A stretch of DNA of 50,260 nucleotides from Clostridiales bacterium (GTDB lineage: Bacteria; Bacillota; Clostridia; Oscillospirales; Acutalibacteraceae): contig JAAWQC010000017.1 of NCBI GenBank assembly GCA_022800315.1, positions 1-50,260 on the forward strand, in the 5' to 3' direction. Shown piece by piece: positions 41,768 to 50,242 of the stretch; position 1 is the first letter of the stretch, and every line of letters starts with the position of its first letter. A program made the position numbers and the translations under genes. Under the pieces are notes generated by a model, which was not told where the DNA came from, made no database searches, and was given only the letters and a program-made list of their open reading frames with translations.

Positions 41768-42283
41768 GTGCTGAATATGTTTGTATTTTCTGTTAAGACG
41801 TCCAAACGGCAGGTGATTTCCATCGCGCTGTGCGTCGTAATGCTGGCGGCCGTGCTGGTCACGGTGGCGGTGTGGCCGTCGGGAGGGGCGGCGGCCGAAA
41901 CCTACAGCCCGGTGTCGGCGGGGACGGATGAACAACGGCTGTCCTTTCTCAAGGGCCTTGGGTATGAGGTCGAGCAGCCCTATACCGAGGTGAAGGAAAT
42001 CCTGATTCCCGACGAGTTCGATGCGGTATTCCAGAAGTACAACGAGGTACAGCAGTCGGCGGGAATGGATCTGGAGCCATACCACGGCAAGCGGGTGAAG
42101 TGCTGGACCTACAAGGTGCTGAACTATCCCGACGACGCGCAGGTCGACGCCCATCTGTATGTGTATAAGGATGAGATCGTGGGCGGGGATATCTCTTCCA
42201 CCGCGCTGGACGGGTTCATGCATGGACTCACCAAGCTGGATCGCGGCACCGATACCCTGACGCCCCAGACGGCGGAGGGCTGA
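41768..42283 (+). CDS. DUF4830 membrane-anchored protein
   Basis: A 171-residue protein. One N-terminal helix (VISIALCVVMLAAVLVTVAV) anchors an outside domain. RLSFLKGLGYEVEQPYTEVK, ILIPDEFDAVFQKYNEVQQS and GKRVKCWTYKVLNYP are the DUF4830 pattern, common in gut Clostridia and without known function. The start is GTG 41768 or ATG 41777; the GAAGG ribosome site favours the former. A bidirectional terminator follows. Confidence 0.82.
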   Translation: MLNMFVFSVKTSKRQVISIALCVVMLAAVLVTVAVWPSGGAAAETYSPVSAGTDEQRLSFLKGLGYEVEQPYTEVKEILIPDEFDAVFQKYNEVQQSAGMDLEPYHGKRVKCWTYKVLNYPDDAQVDAHLYVYKDEIVGGDISSTALDGFMHGLTKLDRGTDTLTPQTAEG

Positions 42284-42307
42284 CCGCCCGCTGCATACGG
42301 AACAATA

Positions 42308-42346
42308 AGCGCCCCCACGGATGAGAATTCCGCGGGGGCGCTTAAC
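42308..42346. terminator. Bidirectional terminator between convergent genes
   Basis: AAGCGCCCCCACGGA and TTCCGCGGGGGCGCTT pair imperfectly between the DUF4830 gene and the leftward gene ending at 42375. Confidence 0.8.
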
Positions 42347-42374
42347 ATGGGTATACGTTATTGTCTCGTCACCG

Positions 42375-43301
42375 TTATTTAATGGGATAGGTGACCGACT
42401 CGGAAAACCCGGCGGGCGCGTTTTTAGCGATATATGCTGTTACATCTAGCCCTATAAGCAAATCGTAGGTTGTGCCTTCTTTGCCAAGATAGATATTAGT
42501 GATCTCCATGGAGACTAATCGGTCGCCGTATTTTTCCTCCATCTGCTCCCGCGCGTATTGCTCCAGCACCTCTCTGGAGGGAAGCTTTTCCGCTATCTGC
42601 TCCTTCTCCCGTGAGGTCATGTCCTCGTACACGGTGGTTTGGGGGAAGTTGATGCTTGTCAGCTCACCTGTTGACTGACAACTTAAGCTAATTCGGGCGG
42701 AGGAGAAATACTCCCCTACCTGAACGCCGTAGGAAAATTGATAGCGGCCATCGGGATCGTCGGGGGTTTCTCGCGAATAAAAGGTGGAAGCCAGCCCGTA
42801 CAAGTCGAATTTGGGGACCAGGGCGCGGAGATACTGCTCCGCGAAGGTGCGGATGTCCTCCTCGGAACGGCAGACGCTGTTCGCGGTCTTGGCTTCCGAA
42901 TGGTCGTTTCGAAATTCAATGGACACCATCTGGCCGGTCTCCTCGTGGTAGGTATAGCGGGTGCCCCGCTCGTCGGTGTAAATGTCCCAGTTGTGGTTGC
43001 GGCCCTTTTCCGAGTGGTCATAGGTCAGGGTGACCGGCTGGGCCGCGATCGGGTCGGAGAACCTGGCTTTGCCCCCATCGCTGTCGGGTACGCTGACGGC
43101 GGTGGGGAGTTTGACCACATAGGTGTCCTGAGCGTCCAGACGTTTGAGGATATAGCCGTGGTCTACATCCACATACTGCCCTCCCCGATAGACGGCGTAG
43201 GACATGAATCCGCCGGCAACGACGAGTACCGCCGCCAGCGTGGCAGCGCCGATGAGAATCCATTTCTTTCTGCTGTGGGAGAATCGATTTTTTCTTCTCA
43301 T
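42375..43301 (-). CDS. Membrane-anchored extracellular protein, function unknown
   Basis: A 308-residue protein. A very basic N-terminus (MRRKNRFSHSRKKW) and one helix (ILIGAATLAAVLVVAGGFMS) anchor a large outside domain with a PepSY-like look: YTYHEETGQMVSIEFRNDHS and ISLSCQSTGELTSINFPQTT are repeated strand-turn-helix elements. ATG 43301 has GGAGAGG upstream. It starts 17 bp after the stop of the caspase-fold-like gene on the same strand, so the two are very likely an operon. The outside domain could be a partner, inhibitor or substrate of that protein (inference). Confidence 0.65.
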   Translation of the reverse strand: MRRKNRFSHSRKKWILIGAATLAAVLVVAGGFMSYAVYRGGQYVDVDHGYILKRLDAQDTYVVKLPTAVSVPDSDGGKARFSDPIAAQPVTLTYDHSEKGRNHNWDIYTDERGTRYTYHEETGQMVSIEFRNDHSEAKTANSVCRSEEDIRTFAEQYLRALVPKFDLYGLASTFYSRETPDDPDGRYQFSYGVQVGEYFSSARISLSCQSTGELTSINFPQTTVYEDMTSREKEQIAEKLPSREVLEQYAREQMEEKYGDRLVSMEITNIYLGKEGTTYDLLIGLDVTAYIAKNAPAGFSESVTYPIK

Positions 43302-43317
43302 TATCCTCACCTCTCCG

Positions 43318-44025
43318 TCAATAAATGGTAATGTTTTCGCTGCCTTTGATTTCGAATTTGCTCAATTCTTCGATTTGCTCTTTATATTGCTTTCCGGGGA
43401 ATTCATTCTTCAGCCTGTTGGTGGCGGTATCCGCCGCGGTCTTCACGTCGCAGTGGAGAAAATAACAGGCGGTGAAAAAATACTGCTGCCAGCGGGAGGT
43501 CAGTTCCCCCACGGGAATGCTGTCCTTCCACCCCAGCGCGGCGTCGGCCCCCCGGGTTACCGCTTCGTTCAGCAGGTTGCCGTAATGCTGGTCGGTGAGA
43601 GCCGATTGACAGGAAGCAAAAATGATCAGTTTGGTAGCCGTCAACGGCCACTGCCGGTCGAAGGATTTCGCATAGTGTTCCGATAGCAGGTACTCCGTAC
43701 CTGTCAGCATGGTCATACGCGGGGTGCTGGCGTCCGCGCATAATACTAATCCAGGAGCACCATGAGAGCCGATGGTCACAACCGAAGCGTTCGGCAAGAC
43801 ATGGTGTACGGCGTCGACACTGTTGTTCAGATATTCCCCGGCGTCGTAGTTCATGTCCCACAGCCAGGGGAGGGAGAACTCGGCGTCCCGGCGGGTATTG
43901 ATACGAAATTCCGCAAAATCCTGATGACCAGGCAGCCTTCCGGAATCGTAGGTGAACATATAGACCTTTCCAGTATATGCGGCGCTGGAGGAGAAGGAGC
44001 TGACCGCCAGTATCACCACGGCCAA
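43318..44025 (-). CDS. Putative clan CD (caspase/CHAT-fold) cysteine peptidase
   Basis: About 235 residues from the first usable start (TTG 44025). A hydrophobic export signal (VVILAVSSFSSSAA) begins the protein. Two motifs match the caspase-fold dyad: VVTIGSHGAPG (His followed by Gly) and, about 60 residues later, LIIFASCQSAL (Cys after a hydrophobic strand), the arrangement of gingipain/CHAT-type enzymes. Export plus this fold suggests a surface peptidase. The frame is open further up to a TGA near 44100 and would add a basic region (RRPKTGRKSKATG) suited to a signal peptide, but without ATG or GTG. The true start is unclear, or the 5' end is damaged. Confidence 0.6.
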   Translation of the reverse strand: MAVVILAVSSFSSSAAYTGKVYMFTYDSGRLPGHQDFAEFRINTRRDAEFSLPWLWDMNYDAGEYLNNSVDAVHHVLPNASVVTIGSHGAPGLVLCADASTPRMTMLTGTEYLLSEHYAKSFDRQWPLTATKLIIFASCQSALTDQHYGNLLNEAVTRGADAALGWKDSIPVGELTSRWQQYFFTACYFLHCDVKTAADTATNRLKNEFPGKQYKEQIEELSKFEIKGSENITIY

Positions 44026-44289
44026 AGCCAGTGAAAGGATACCCCTGCCCGTTTTTTCGGTGCCTGTCGCTTTCGATTTCCGCCCGGTCTTTGGGCGGCG
44101 TCAGCTGTTCACGGCAATCGCCTTCTTTTGAATCAAATACCGCAATCTTCCAATTCAAGGATATCATTTGGTGAAGATATTTTCTAGAGTCATATTGGAC
44201 AAATCTCACCCATTGGATTTGATCAGGCGGATAGCAATGCGGCAATTAAGCGCCTATCCGCTGTACCCGCGGATAGGCGCCCTAATAGT
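44026..44289. other. Gap between exporter genes and the clan CD gene
   Basis: It contains the possible 5' extension of the clan CD gene down from about 44100 and the hairpin at 44250-44280. Nothing else is supported. Confidence 0.4.
44250..44280 (-). terminator. Terminator of the ABC-2 exporter operon
   Basis: GCGCCTATCCGC and its exact complement with a 7-nt loop lie 10 bp past the permease stop on the minus strand. The T-rich tail is weak. Confidence 0.65.
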
Positions 44290-45033
44290 CTACTCCCAGC
44301 GGAAAACTTTGACGGTGACGGCGATGCAGATGAGGGAGAGGACAGCCATCCACACGAGGGGGAGCAGGACGTCGTCCATCGGCAGACCGAGGGAGGCCGC
44401 CTTCAGCAGCTTGATGCCCTGTGTCAGCGGCAGGATGTCGGCGATCCGCTGGAGTGCCGCGGGCATCGCCTCGTAGGGCAGGGTGGCGCCGGAAAAGATG
44501 AGCATGGGAAAATACAGCACGCTGGCGAGGACGCCGGCGATTTTGGGGTTCGGCGCGATCCCGCCCACCAGCATCCCCAGGCTGAACAGGGACAGCATGA
44601 CCAGCAGGTAGCTGCTTAAAAAGGCAAATAAGCTGCCGTCCATCCGGTAACCGAAGAAAACGGCGGCGGTGATATACAGCAGCAGCAGGGACACCGCCGC
44701 GTAAAGGGCATAGACGGCCGTCTGCACCGACAGGAGCATCGCCGGGTTTACCGGCGTCACACGGAACCGCTTGAGTATTTTCCGGTGCCGGTATTCGGAA
44801 ACCACCAGGGGCAGTCCCATCACACCTCCGGCGCAGACCGCGATGGACGACAGCGCGCCGAAGGACTGGTCCAGAAAGGAATACCCCGCCCCCTCAAAAG
44901 CGGGTCTTTTGCCGTAGAGGATGCCGAGAATCACCAATACGACAAGGGGCAGGCATAGGGCGAAAATCAGCATATCCATACCGCGCAGGGACAGGCGGAG
45001 TTCGGTTTTCAGCAGGGTGCGGAATGTTTTCAT
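44290..45033 (-). CDS. ABC-2 type transporter permease
   Basis: A 247-residue protein with six membrane helices (MLIFALCLPLVVLVILGILY, LSSIAVCAGGVMGLPLVVSE and others) and the ABC-2 signature region near KIAGVLASVLYFPMLIFSGATLP. It pairs with the ATPase gene, whose stop overlaps its start (ATGA). Such pairs export drugs, lipids or peptides; the substrate is unknown. Confidence 0.88.
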   Translation of the reverse strand: MKTFRTLLKTELRLSLRGMDMLIFALCLPLVVLVILGILYGKRPAFEGAGYSFLDQSFGALSSIAVCAGGVMGLPLVVSEYRHRKILKRFRVTPVNPAMLLSVQTAVYALYAAVSLLLLYITAAVFFGYRMDGSLFAFLSSYLLVMLSLFSLGMLVGGIAPNPKIAGVLASVLYFPMLIFSGATLPYEAMPAALQRIADILPLTQGIKLLKAASLGLPMDDVLLPLVWMAVLSLICIAVTVKVFRWE

Positions 45034-45752
45034 CTCGGTTCCTCCTCGTCTGTGTACCAGAGATAGGCGTCCTCAAACCGGTCGAAGGGGCTGGCGGTGG
45101 CCGCCTCGGCGGGGGTGCCCGCGAAAACGGTCTGTCCCCGCTTGAGTATGAGGATGCGGTCGCACAGGGCCTCGACCTCGTCCATGAAGTGGGAGGTCAG
45201 CAGGATGGTCAGGCCCTCCGACTTCCGGTGGGCAAGAATTTTCCAGACATCCCGCCGCGCCCTGGCATCCAGGCCGGTGGTCAGCTCGTCCAGAAATACC
45301 ACGTCGGGGCGGGGGAGCAGGGCGAGCACGATAAACAGCCGCTGCCGTTCGCCGCCGGACAGCTCCTCCACCGGCCGGCGGGCTTTGTCAGCGATCCCCA
45401 GCTGATCCAGCAAAGGGGGAATATTCTCTGCCCGCCTGTAGAGCGACGCTGTGACCTCACACAGCTCCCCCACGGTGATCTTATCCTGCCAGCGCGCCTC
45501 CTGAAACTGGACGCCCACCCGCTGGAACAGTTTTTTTCGATCGGAGCGCGGGTCCATTCCCAGAATGGAAACGGTGCCGCGGTCCGGTTGTTTAGTGCCC
45601 AGCAGGCACTCGATGGCAGTGCTTTTGCCCGCGCCGTTGGCGCCCAGCAGCCCGAACGCCGTGCCCTGGGGAACGGACAGGGTCAGCCCGTTGACTGCAG
45701 GTCTGCCGCTGTAGGATTTGGACAACCCCTCGGCCCGAATACAATCTTCCAT
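45030..45752 (-). CDS. ABC transporter ATP-binding protein (ABC-2 exporter)
   Basis: A 240-residue ATPase of the DrrA/CcmA type: Walker A GANGAGKSTAIECLL, signature LSGGERQRLFIVLAL, Walker B VVFLDELTTGLDARAR (Glu-Leu rather than Glu-Pro) and H-loop LLTSHFMDE. It is coupled to the permease downstream. A hairpin lies between it and the upstream MerR gene, so it may have a separate promoter controlled by that regulator. Confidence 0.9.
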   Translation of the reverse strand: MEDCIRAEGLSKSYSGRPAVNGLTLSVPQGTAFGLLGANGAGKSTAIECLLGTKQPDRGTVSILGMDPRSDRKKLFQRVGVQFQEARWQDKITVGELCEVTASLYRRAENIPPLLDQLGIADKARRPVEELSGGERQRLFIVLALLPRPDVVFLDELTTGLDARARRDVWKILAHRKSEGLTILLTSHFMDEVEALCDRILILKRGQTVFAGTPAEAATASPFDRFEDAYLWYTDEEEPR

Positions 45753-45786
45753 GTCAACTACCTCCTTTTTTGCCGTGAAAAGAGAA

Positions 45787-45812
45787 TACCACCAGCGGCA
45801 ACGCTGGTGGTA
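45787..45812 (-). terminator. Hairpin between the MerR gene and the exporter genes
   Basis: TACCACCAGCG-GCAA-CGCTGGTGGTA is a perfect 11-bp stem just past the MerR stop, with a T-containing tail on the minus strand. It could limit read-through into the exporter. Confidence 0.6.
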
Positions 45813-45822
45813 AAGTGGAGGG

Positions 45823-46566
45823 TCAATAAAAATGGATTTTCATTTCTCTCAGCAATTCGATGATGATTCGCGCGTTGTTTTCCGCCGCGCGGAGCGAGGC
45901 GATCAGCTGGTCGCAGGCCGAGAGAATTTCGACATCAGGGGGCGGTGTGTTCAGGGCTATTTCGAGATTGGCGCCGGGGTCCGCCGACAGGGCTGTCAGC
46001 ATACGCCGGATGGCTTCCAGCGAATAATTGGCGCAGCGCAGGGAACGGATGACTTTCAGACGCCGCATATCCTCCGGCGCATACACCCGATACCCATTTT
46101 TTTTCCGCCGCACGGTGAGCAGGCCGTTCATTTCCCAATTGCGCAGGGTGTCCATGGTAATATCCAGACAGGCGGCGGCCTCTTTCCTTTTCAGCAGGGC
46201 GGCCTCCGTTTCCGGCCGGCCGCTCAACAGACGGCGGGTGAGCTCGATGGCCTCCCGCGCCCGGCGCTGCTCGTCGCGGACCAGGCGGAGATATTCCTCT
46301 GTGAGCTTCCGTGCGCCATCCGGGTCGCCGGCGGCCATCGTTTTGACCACCGACACGATTTTTCTGCGGAGCCCGTTTTGCAGTATTTCAATTTGTAAGG
46401 CGAGCCGTGCGACCCGCAGCTGGGCGATATGACAATCGGTAAAAACGCGGTAGCCGTTGGACAAGCGCTCCGGTGGGGAGATCAGCCCGACCTCTTCATA
46501 CAGCCGCACGGTATTCGGATGGATGCCGATCAGACGGGCGACTTCGGCGGTTTGATATGTCTTTAT
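45823..46566 (-). CDS. MerR-family regulator with two MerR HTH domains and an apparent AUA start
   Basis: About 247 residues. The N-terminal MerR domain is KTYQTAEVARLIGIHPNTVR followed by LYEEVGLISPPERLSNGYRVF. A linker leads to a second MerR domain (LKRKEAAACLDITMDTLRNW, GLLTVRRKKNGYRVYAPEDM). MerR proteins bind long-spacer promoters and activate exporters on ligand binding; the ABC-2 exporter downstream is the likely target. The complete first HTH begins at ATA (46564-46566), 7 nt after GGGAGGG, exactly where ATG is expected. The first normal start, GTG 46509, would delete the recognition helices. So either AUA is used or the start has mutated. Confidence 0.82.
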   Translation of the reverse strand: MKTYQTAEVARLIGIHPNTVRLYEEVGLISPPERLSNGYRVFTDCHIAQLRVARLALQIEILQNGLRRKIVSVVKTMAAGDPDGARKLTEEYLRLVRDEQRRAREAIELTRRLLSGRPETEAALLKRKEAAACLDITMDTLRNWEMNGLLTVRRKKNGYRVYAPEDMRRLKVIRSLRCANYSLEAIRRMLTALSADPGANLEIALNTPPPDVEILSACDQLIASLRAAENNARIIIELLREMKIHFY

Positions 46567-46686
46567 GGTCCAGCCCTCCCTTCGCCTGCTATGGCATCGG
46601 TAGAATACCGGTATTGTATCACGAAAAAAAGTCTGGTGTGATAGTGGATAGTTCCCTGTTTTATTTATAAAGGAAAAAAAGGGGGA

Positions 46687-46715
46687 TTGACATTTTCACA
46701 GGCAGATAATAGAAT
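46687..46715 (+). promoter_or_regulatory. Sigma-A promoter of the pseudouridine synthase gene
   Basis: TTGACA, a 17-bp spacer and TAGAAT end 38 bp before the ATG. Confidence 0.8.
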
Positions 46716-46753
46716 CGTAGCCAAACCGGGTATACTACGCTCAGGAGGACGAT

Positions 46754-47476
46754 ATGCTGCAGCGTCTGGACAAAATCATTGCGTCGCAGGGCACAATAAG
46801 CCGTACAGAAGTAAAAAAAGCGATCCGGAGCGGGAGGGTGACCGCTGCCGGGACGGTATGTAAAGACCCTGCGTGGAAGGTTGATCCCGATCAGGTGGAA
46901 ATCGCCTTCGACGGGTCGCCGCTGGGATATCGCTCCTTTTTATATGTGATGCTCAACAAACCGGCGGGCGTCCTTTGTGTCTCCCGCGATCCCAAGGTAC
47001 CCACGGTGGTTGACCTGCTGCCGACAGCATTCCGCCGGAAAGGACTCTTTCCGGCGGGGCGGCTGGACAAGGATACTGTGGGGTTGGTCATAATCACGAA
47101 CGACGGCGAGTACGCCCACCGCCTGCTTTCCCCGGCAGCCCATGTGGTCAAACGGTATCAGGCCCGGCTGGACGTCCCCGTGGGGAAGGAAGCGGCCGCC
47201 GCCTTTGCCGCGGGCATCACCCTGGCGGACGGGACAAAGTGCCGTCCCGCCGCTCTGCGCGTGCTACCGCAGGAGGAGGGGAGGCTCGCCGAGGTGGAAA
47301 TAACCGAAGGGAAATATCATCAGGTCAAGCGCATGTTTGCCGCCGTGGGCTGCCGCGTCGTCTGGCTCAAACGCTGTTCCATCGGCGGCCTTTTGCTGGA
47401 TTCCCGTCTGGCAGAGGGGGCTTGCCGCGAGCTGACCGAGGCGGAAAAGGCCGCTGTTTTCGCGGCTTGTCAATAG
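46754..47476 (+). CDS. rsuA: RsuA/RluB-family pseudouridine synthase
   Basis: A 240-residue protein. An S4 RNA-binding domain (QRLDKIIASQGTISRTEVKK) is followed by the catalytic domain with the active-site Asp in FPAGRLDKDTVGLVIITNDG and ITEGKYHQVKRMFAAVG. Members convert uridine to pseudouridine in rRNA; RsuA acts on 16S U516 and close paralogues on 23S sites, so the exact target is not certain. AGGAGG lies 7 nt upstream of ATG 46754. Confidence 0.88.
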   Translation: MLQRLDKIIASQGTISRTEVKKAIRSGRVTAAGTVCKDPAWKVDPDQVEIAFDGSPLGYRSFLYVMLNKPAGVLCVSRDPKVPTVVDLLPTAFRRKGLFPAGRLDKDTVGLVIITNDGEYAHRLLSPAAHVVKRYQARLDVPVGKEAAAAFAAGITLADGTKCRPAALRVLPQEEGRLAEVEITEGKYHQVKRMFAAVGCRVVWLKRCSIGGLLLDSRLAEGACRELTEAEKAAVFAACQ

Positions 47477-47642
47477 TTTTTGTCTATGTTGACATTGGAT
47501 AAATTAGATAAAGGGCCTTTTGAAAGTTTGTTTATTAAGGGAATGGTACTCTCGGGACAAATCTGATATATTATAGTGGACGGTTCGGCAAATTGGATGT
47601 CATCCGTTTTCTGTTATTGTGCTTATATTGGGAGGTTAATCT

Positions 47643-48785
47643 ATGGCTAGCTTATCACTGAAAGGGATTACCAAAACGTATGCTGGCGGCGTGACGGCGG
47701 TTTCCGACTTCAATCTGGAAATCAAGGACAAGGAATTCATTATCCTGGTCGGTCCTTCCGGCTGCGGTAAATCGACGACTCTGCGCATGATTGCCGGTCT
47801 GGAAGAAATTTCCGACGGCGAACTGTATATCGGCGATAAGCTGGTGAATGATGTCGCCCCGAAAGACCGCGATATCGCGATGGTTTTCCAGAACTACGCG
47901 CTGTATCCGCATATGACCGTTTTCGAGAACATGGCCTTCGGCCTGAAGCTCCGCAAGACCCCGAAGGATGAAATCAAGCGCCGCGTCGAAGAGGCGGCCC
48001 GTATTCTGGACATTGCCCATCTGCTTGACCGCAAGCCGAAGGCGCTGTCCGGCGGTCAGCGTCAGCGTGTCGCCCTGGGCCGCGCCATCGTACGTGAGCC
48101 GAAGGTGTTCCTGCTCGACGAACCGCTGTCCAACCTGGACGCCAAGCTGCGTGCGCAGATGAGAACCGAGCTGTCCAAGATGCACCGCAAACTGGGCACC
48201 ACCTTCATCTACGTTACCCATGACCAGACCGAAGCTATGACCATGGGCGACCGCATCGTGGTTATGAGCGACGGCCTGATCCAGCAGGTGGATACCCCGC
48301 AGCACCTGTACGACATGCCCTGCAACATGTTCGTCGCCGGCTTCCTGGGCAGCCCGCAGATGAACTTTATCGATTCCAAGCTCATCAAGAAGGGCGATCA
48401 GTTCTTTGTGGAGTTCGGCACCGAGGATACCAAGACCACCCGTGGTAAGAAATATCAAATTCCGCTGCCGGCCAGCAAGAACGAGGACGGACGTCTGGAA
48501 GAGTACGTGGACAAGGAAATTATCATGGGTATCCGTCCCGAGGACGTCCATGACGAGCCCCGCTACATCGAGCAGTTCTCCGACTGCCTGATTAAGGCCG
48601 ATGTGGAAGTGACCGAGCTGATGGGCGCCGAGACCTACCTGTATCTGAACGTTGTGGGCTTCTCCTACACTGCCCGTGTGGAACCCACCTCCACCGCCCG
48701 CCCCGGCGACAACATCGACGTGGTGCTGGAAAATACCAAAATCCATCTGTTCGACAAGGAAACCGAGAAAACCATCTGCAACTAA
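47643..48785 (+). CDS. Sugar ABC transporter ATP-binding protein (MsmK/UgpC type)
   Basis: A 380-residue ATPase: Walker [18 protein letters not shown]-loop [20 protein letters not shown], signature [16 protein letters not shown], Walker [17 protein letters not shown] and [14 protein letters not shown]. The C-terminal MalK-like regulatory domain (about residues 240-380) includes [12 protein letters not shown]. No binding protein or permease is adjacent; orphan MsmK-type ATPases commonly energise several carbohydrate importers. Strong codon bias toward C-ending codons and a GGGAGG ribosome site suggest high expression. It has its own terminator. Confidence 0.92.
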   Translation: MASLSLKGITKTYAGGVTAVSDFNLEIKDKEFIILVGPSGCGKSTTLRMIAGLEEISDGELYIGDKLVNDVAPKDRDIAMVFQNYALYPHMTVFENMAFGLKLRKTPKDEIKRRVEEAARILDIAHLLDRKPKALSGGQRQRVALGRAIVREPKVFLLDEPLSNLDAKLRAQMRTELSKMHRKLGTTFIYVTHDQTEAMTMGDRIVVMSDGLIQQVDTPQHLYDMPCNMFVAGFLGSPQMNFIDSKLIKKGDQFFVEFGTEDTKTTRGKKYQIPLPASKNEDGRLEEYVDKEIIMGIRPEDVHDEPRYIEQFSDCLIKADVEVTELMGAETYLYLNVVGFSYTARVEPTSTARPGDNIDVVLENTKIHLFDKETEKTICN

Positions 48786-48810
48786 CCGGTTTCTGTATAG
48801 CGAAATCGAA

Positions 48811-48844
48811 GACCGCCGCCGGATATTCCGGCGGCGGTCTTTTT
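48811..48844 (+). terminator. Terminator after the sugar ABC ATPase
   Basis: GACCGCCGCCGGA-TAT-TCCGGCGGCGGTC followed by TTTTT. Confidence 0.92.
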
Positions 48845-49000
48845 ACCCCTATTAGAAGGTTATTGCTTTTGGTGAAAATTTATACAGGATATCGACCTTC
48901 TTCGCAGCGGAGAGCGGGGGAATTTTACGAAAAGGTTATGACCAAATTGTTAAAAGTCGGAGAAACGGACGATAAATCCGACTTTTCTGAGAGGTTGTCC

Positions 49001-49029
49001 TTGAAAAAAGTTTGGGATTTGTGTACAAT
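49001..49029 (+). promoter_or_regulatory. Sigma-A promoter of the CdaR-type regulator
   Basis: TTGAAA, a 17-bp spacer and TACAAT, leaving a leader of about 95 nt. Confidence 0.7.
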
Positions 49030-49130
49030 ACTAGTAATCGGGTGTTTCCAAACGCAGTTTGGAGGGCGCGAGTGTATCAGGTTATAACTAAACCGGCTGC
49101 GGTTCAATAAACGCGAAGAGGGGAATGTTT

Positions 49131-50216
49131 ATGTCCAACAGGCTTTTTCAGGGCGTCGTCCATCAGATGAGAGAGGCGATTGACCGCACTATCGGTGTGA
49201 TTGATGAATCGATGGCGATTATCGCCTGCAGCGACCTGGGACGGATCGGTGAGGCTTCCGATGCGGTCGGACCCGAATCCTTTTCGATTCAGGAGTCTTT
49301 CGTTCGGGACGGCTTCACTTATAAGCCCTTTGGTTCCCGTCCTCACAGTGAGTATATCCTGTTTGTGGAAGGGGAGGACGAGCAGGCCGAGTCCTACGCA
49401 GCACTGTTAGCGGTTTCGCTCTCCAGCATCAAACAGTATTACGATGAAAAGTACGACCGCGGAAACTTTGTCAAGAACGTCATACTGGACAACATCCTGC
49501 CTGGCGATATCTATCTGAAAGCGCGGGAGCTGCGCTTTACCAGCGATGTCAGCCGCGTCGTGCTGCTGATTCGCATCTCGACCCGTACCGATATCTCCGC
49601 CTACGACATCGTACAGAATTTGTTCCCCGATAAGAATAAAGACTTCGTCATCAATATCAACGAAACCGATATCGCGCTGGTGAAGGAAATACGTGTGGGT
49701 ATCGAATCCAAAGATTTGGAGAAGCTGGCCCGTTCCATCGTCGATACCCTCAGCGGCGAGTTCTACACCCGCGCGACGGTGGGTATCGGCACCGTGGTCG
49801 AGGGTATCAAGGATCTGGCCCGTTCCTTTAAAGAAGCCCAGGTCGCGCTGGAGGTCGGCAAGGTATTCGATACGGAAAAGGTGATCGTCAGCTACGACAA
49901 CCTGGGTATCGCCCGTCTGATCTATCAGCTGCCCACCACCCTGTGTGAAATGTTCCTGCGCGAGGTGTTCAAAAAAGGTTCCATCGATTCCCTGGATCAG
50001 GAAACCCTGTTTACTATCCAGCGGTTCTTTGAGAACAACCTGAACGTCTCCGAGACATCCCGAAAGCTTTTCGTCCACCGCAACACGCTGGTGTACCGGT
50101 TGGAAAAGATCAAGCGGCTGACCGGTCTCGACCTGCGTGAGTTTGACGACGCCATCGTGTTTAAAGTGGCGCTGATGGTCAAAAAATATCTGATGGCCAA
50201 TCCGGTAAAATATTAA
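49131..50216 (+). CDS. CdaR/PucR-type transcriptional regulator
   Basis: A 361-residue protein. The N-terminal sensor region (about residues 1-130) resembles the putative sugar-diacid recognition domain (FQGVVHQMREAIDRTIGVID). The middle GGDEF-like domain (TVGIGTVVEGIKDLARSFKE) and the C-terminal PucR-type HTH (FFENNLNVSETSRKLFVHRN, TLVYRLEKIKRLTGLDLREF) are typical of the family. Such proteins regulate sugar-acid, purine or, in related families, wall-precursor genes. No metabolic operon is adjacent; the carbohydrate ATPase just upstream may be related. The start is taken as ATG 49131, 7 nt after GAGGGG; an ATG two codons earlier is too close. Confidence 0.88.
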   Translation: MSNRLFQGVVHQMREAIDRTIGVIDESMAIIACSDLGRIGEASDAVGPESFSIQESFVRDGFTYKPFGSRPHSEYILFVEGEDEQAESYAALLAVSLSSIKQYYDEKYDRGNFVKNVILDNILPGDIYLKARELRFTSDVSRVVLLIRISTRTDISAYDIVQNLFPDKNKDFVININETDIALVKEIRVGIESKDLEKLARSIVDTLSGEFYTRATVGIGTVVEGIKDLARSFKEAQVALEVGKVFDTEKVIVSYDNLGIARLIYQLPTTLCEMFLREVFKKGSIDSLDQETLFTIQRFFENNLNVSETSRKLFVHRNTLVYRLEKIKRLTGLDLREFDDAIVFKVALMVKKYLMANPVKY

Positions 50217-50242
50217 AACGCACGGTTCCGGTCTGTGCAGGC

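Larger units (their letters stand above)
48786..49130. other. Gap between the ATPase and the CdaR-type gene
   Basis: It contains the ATPase terminator and the promoter at 49001-49029. The remainder has no supported gene. Confidence 0.5.

Noticed and set aside
41768-42283. DUF4830 gene as part of the clan CD operon
   Set aside because: It is convergent to those genes and separated by a bidirectional terminator.
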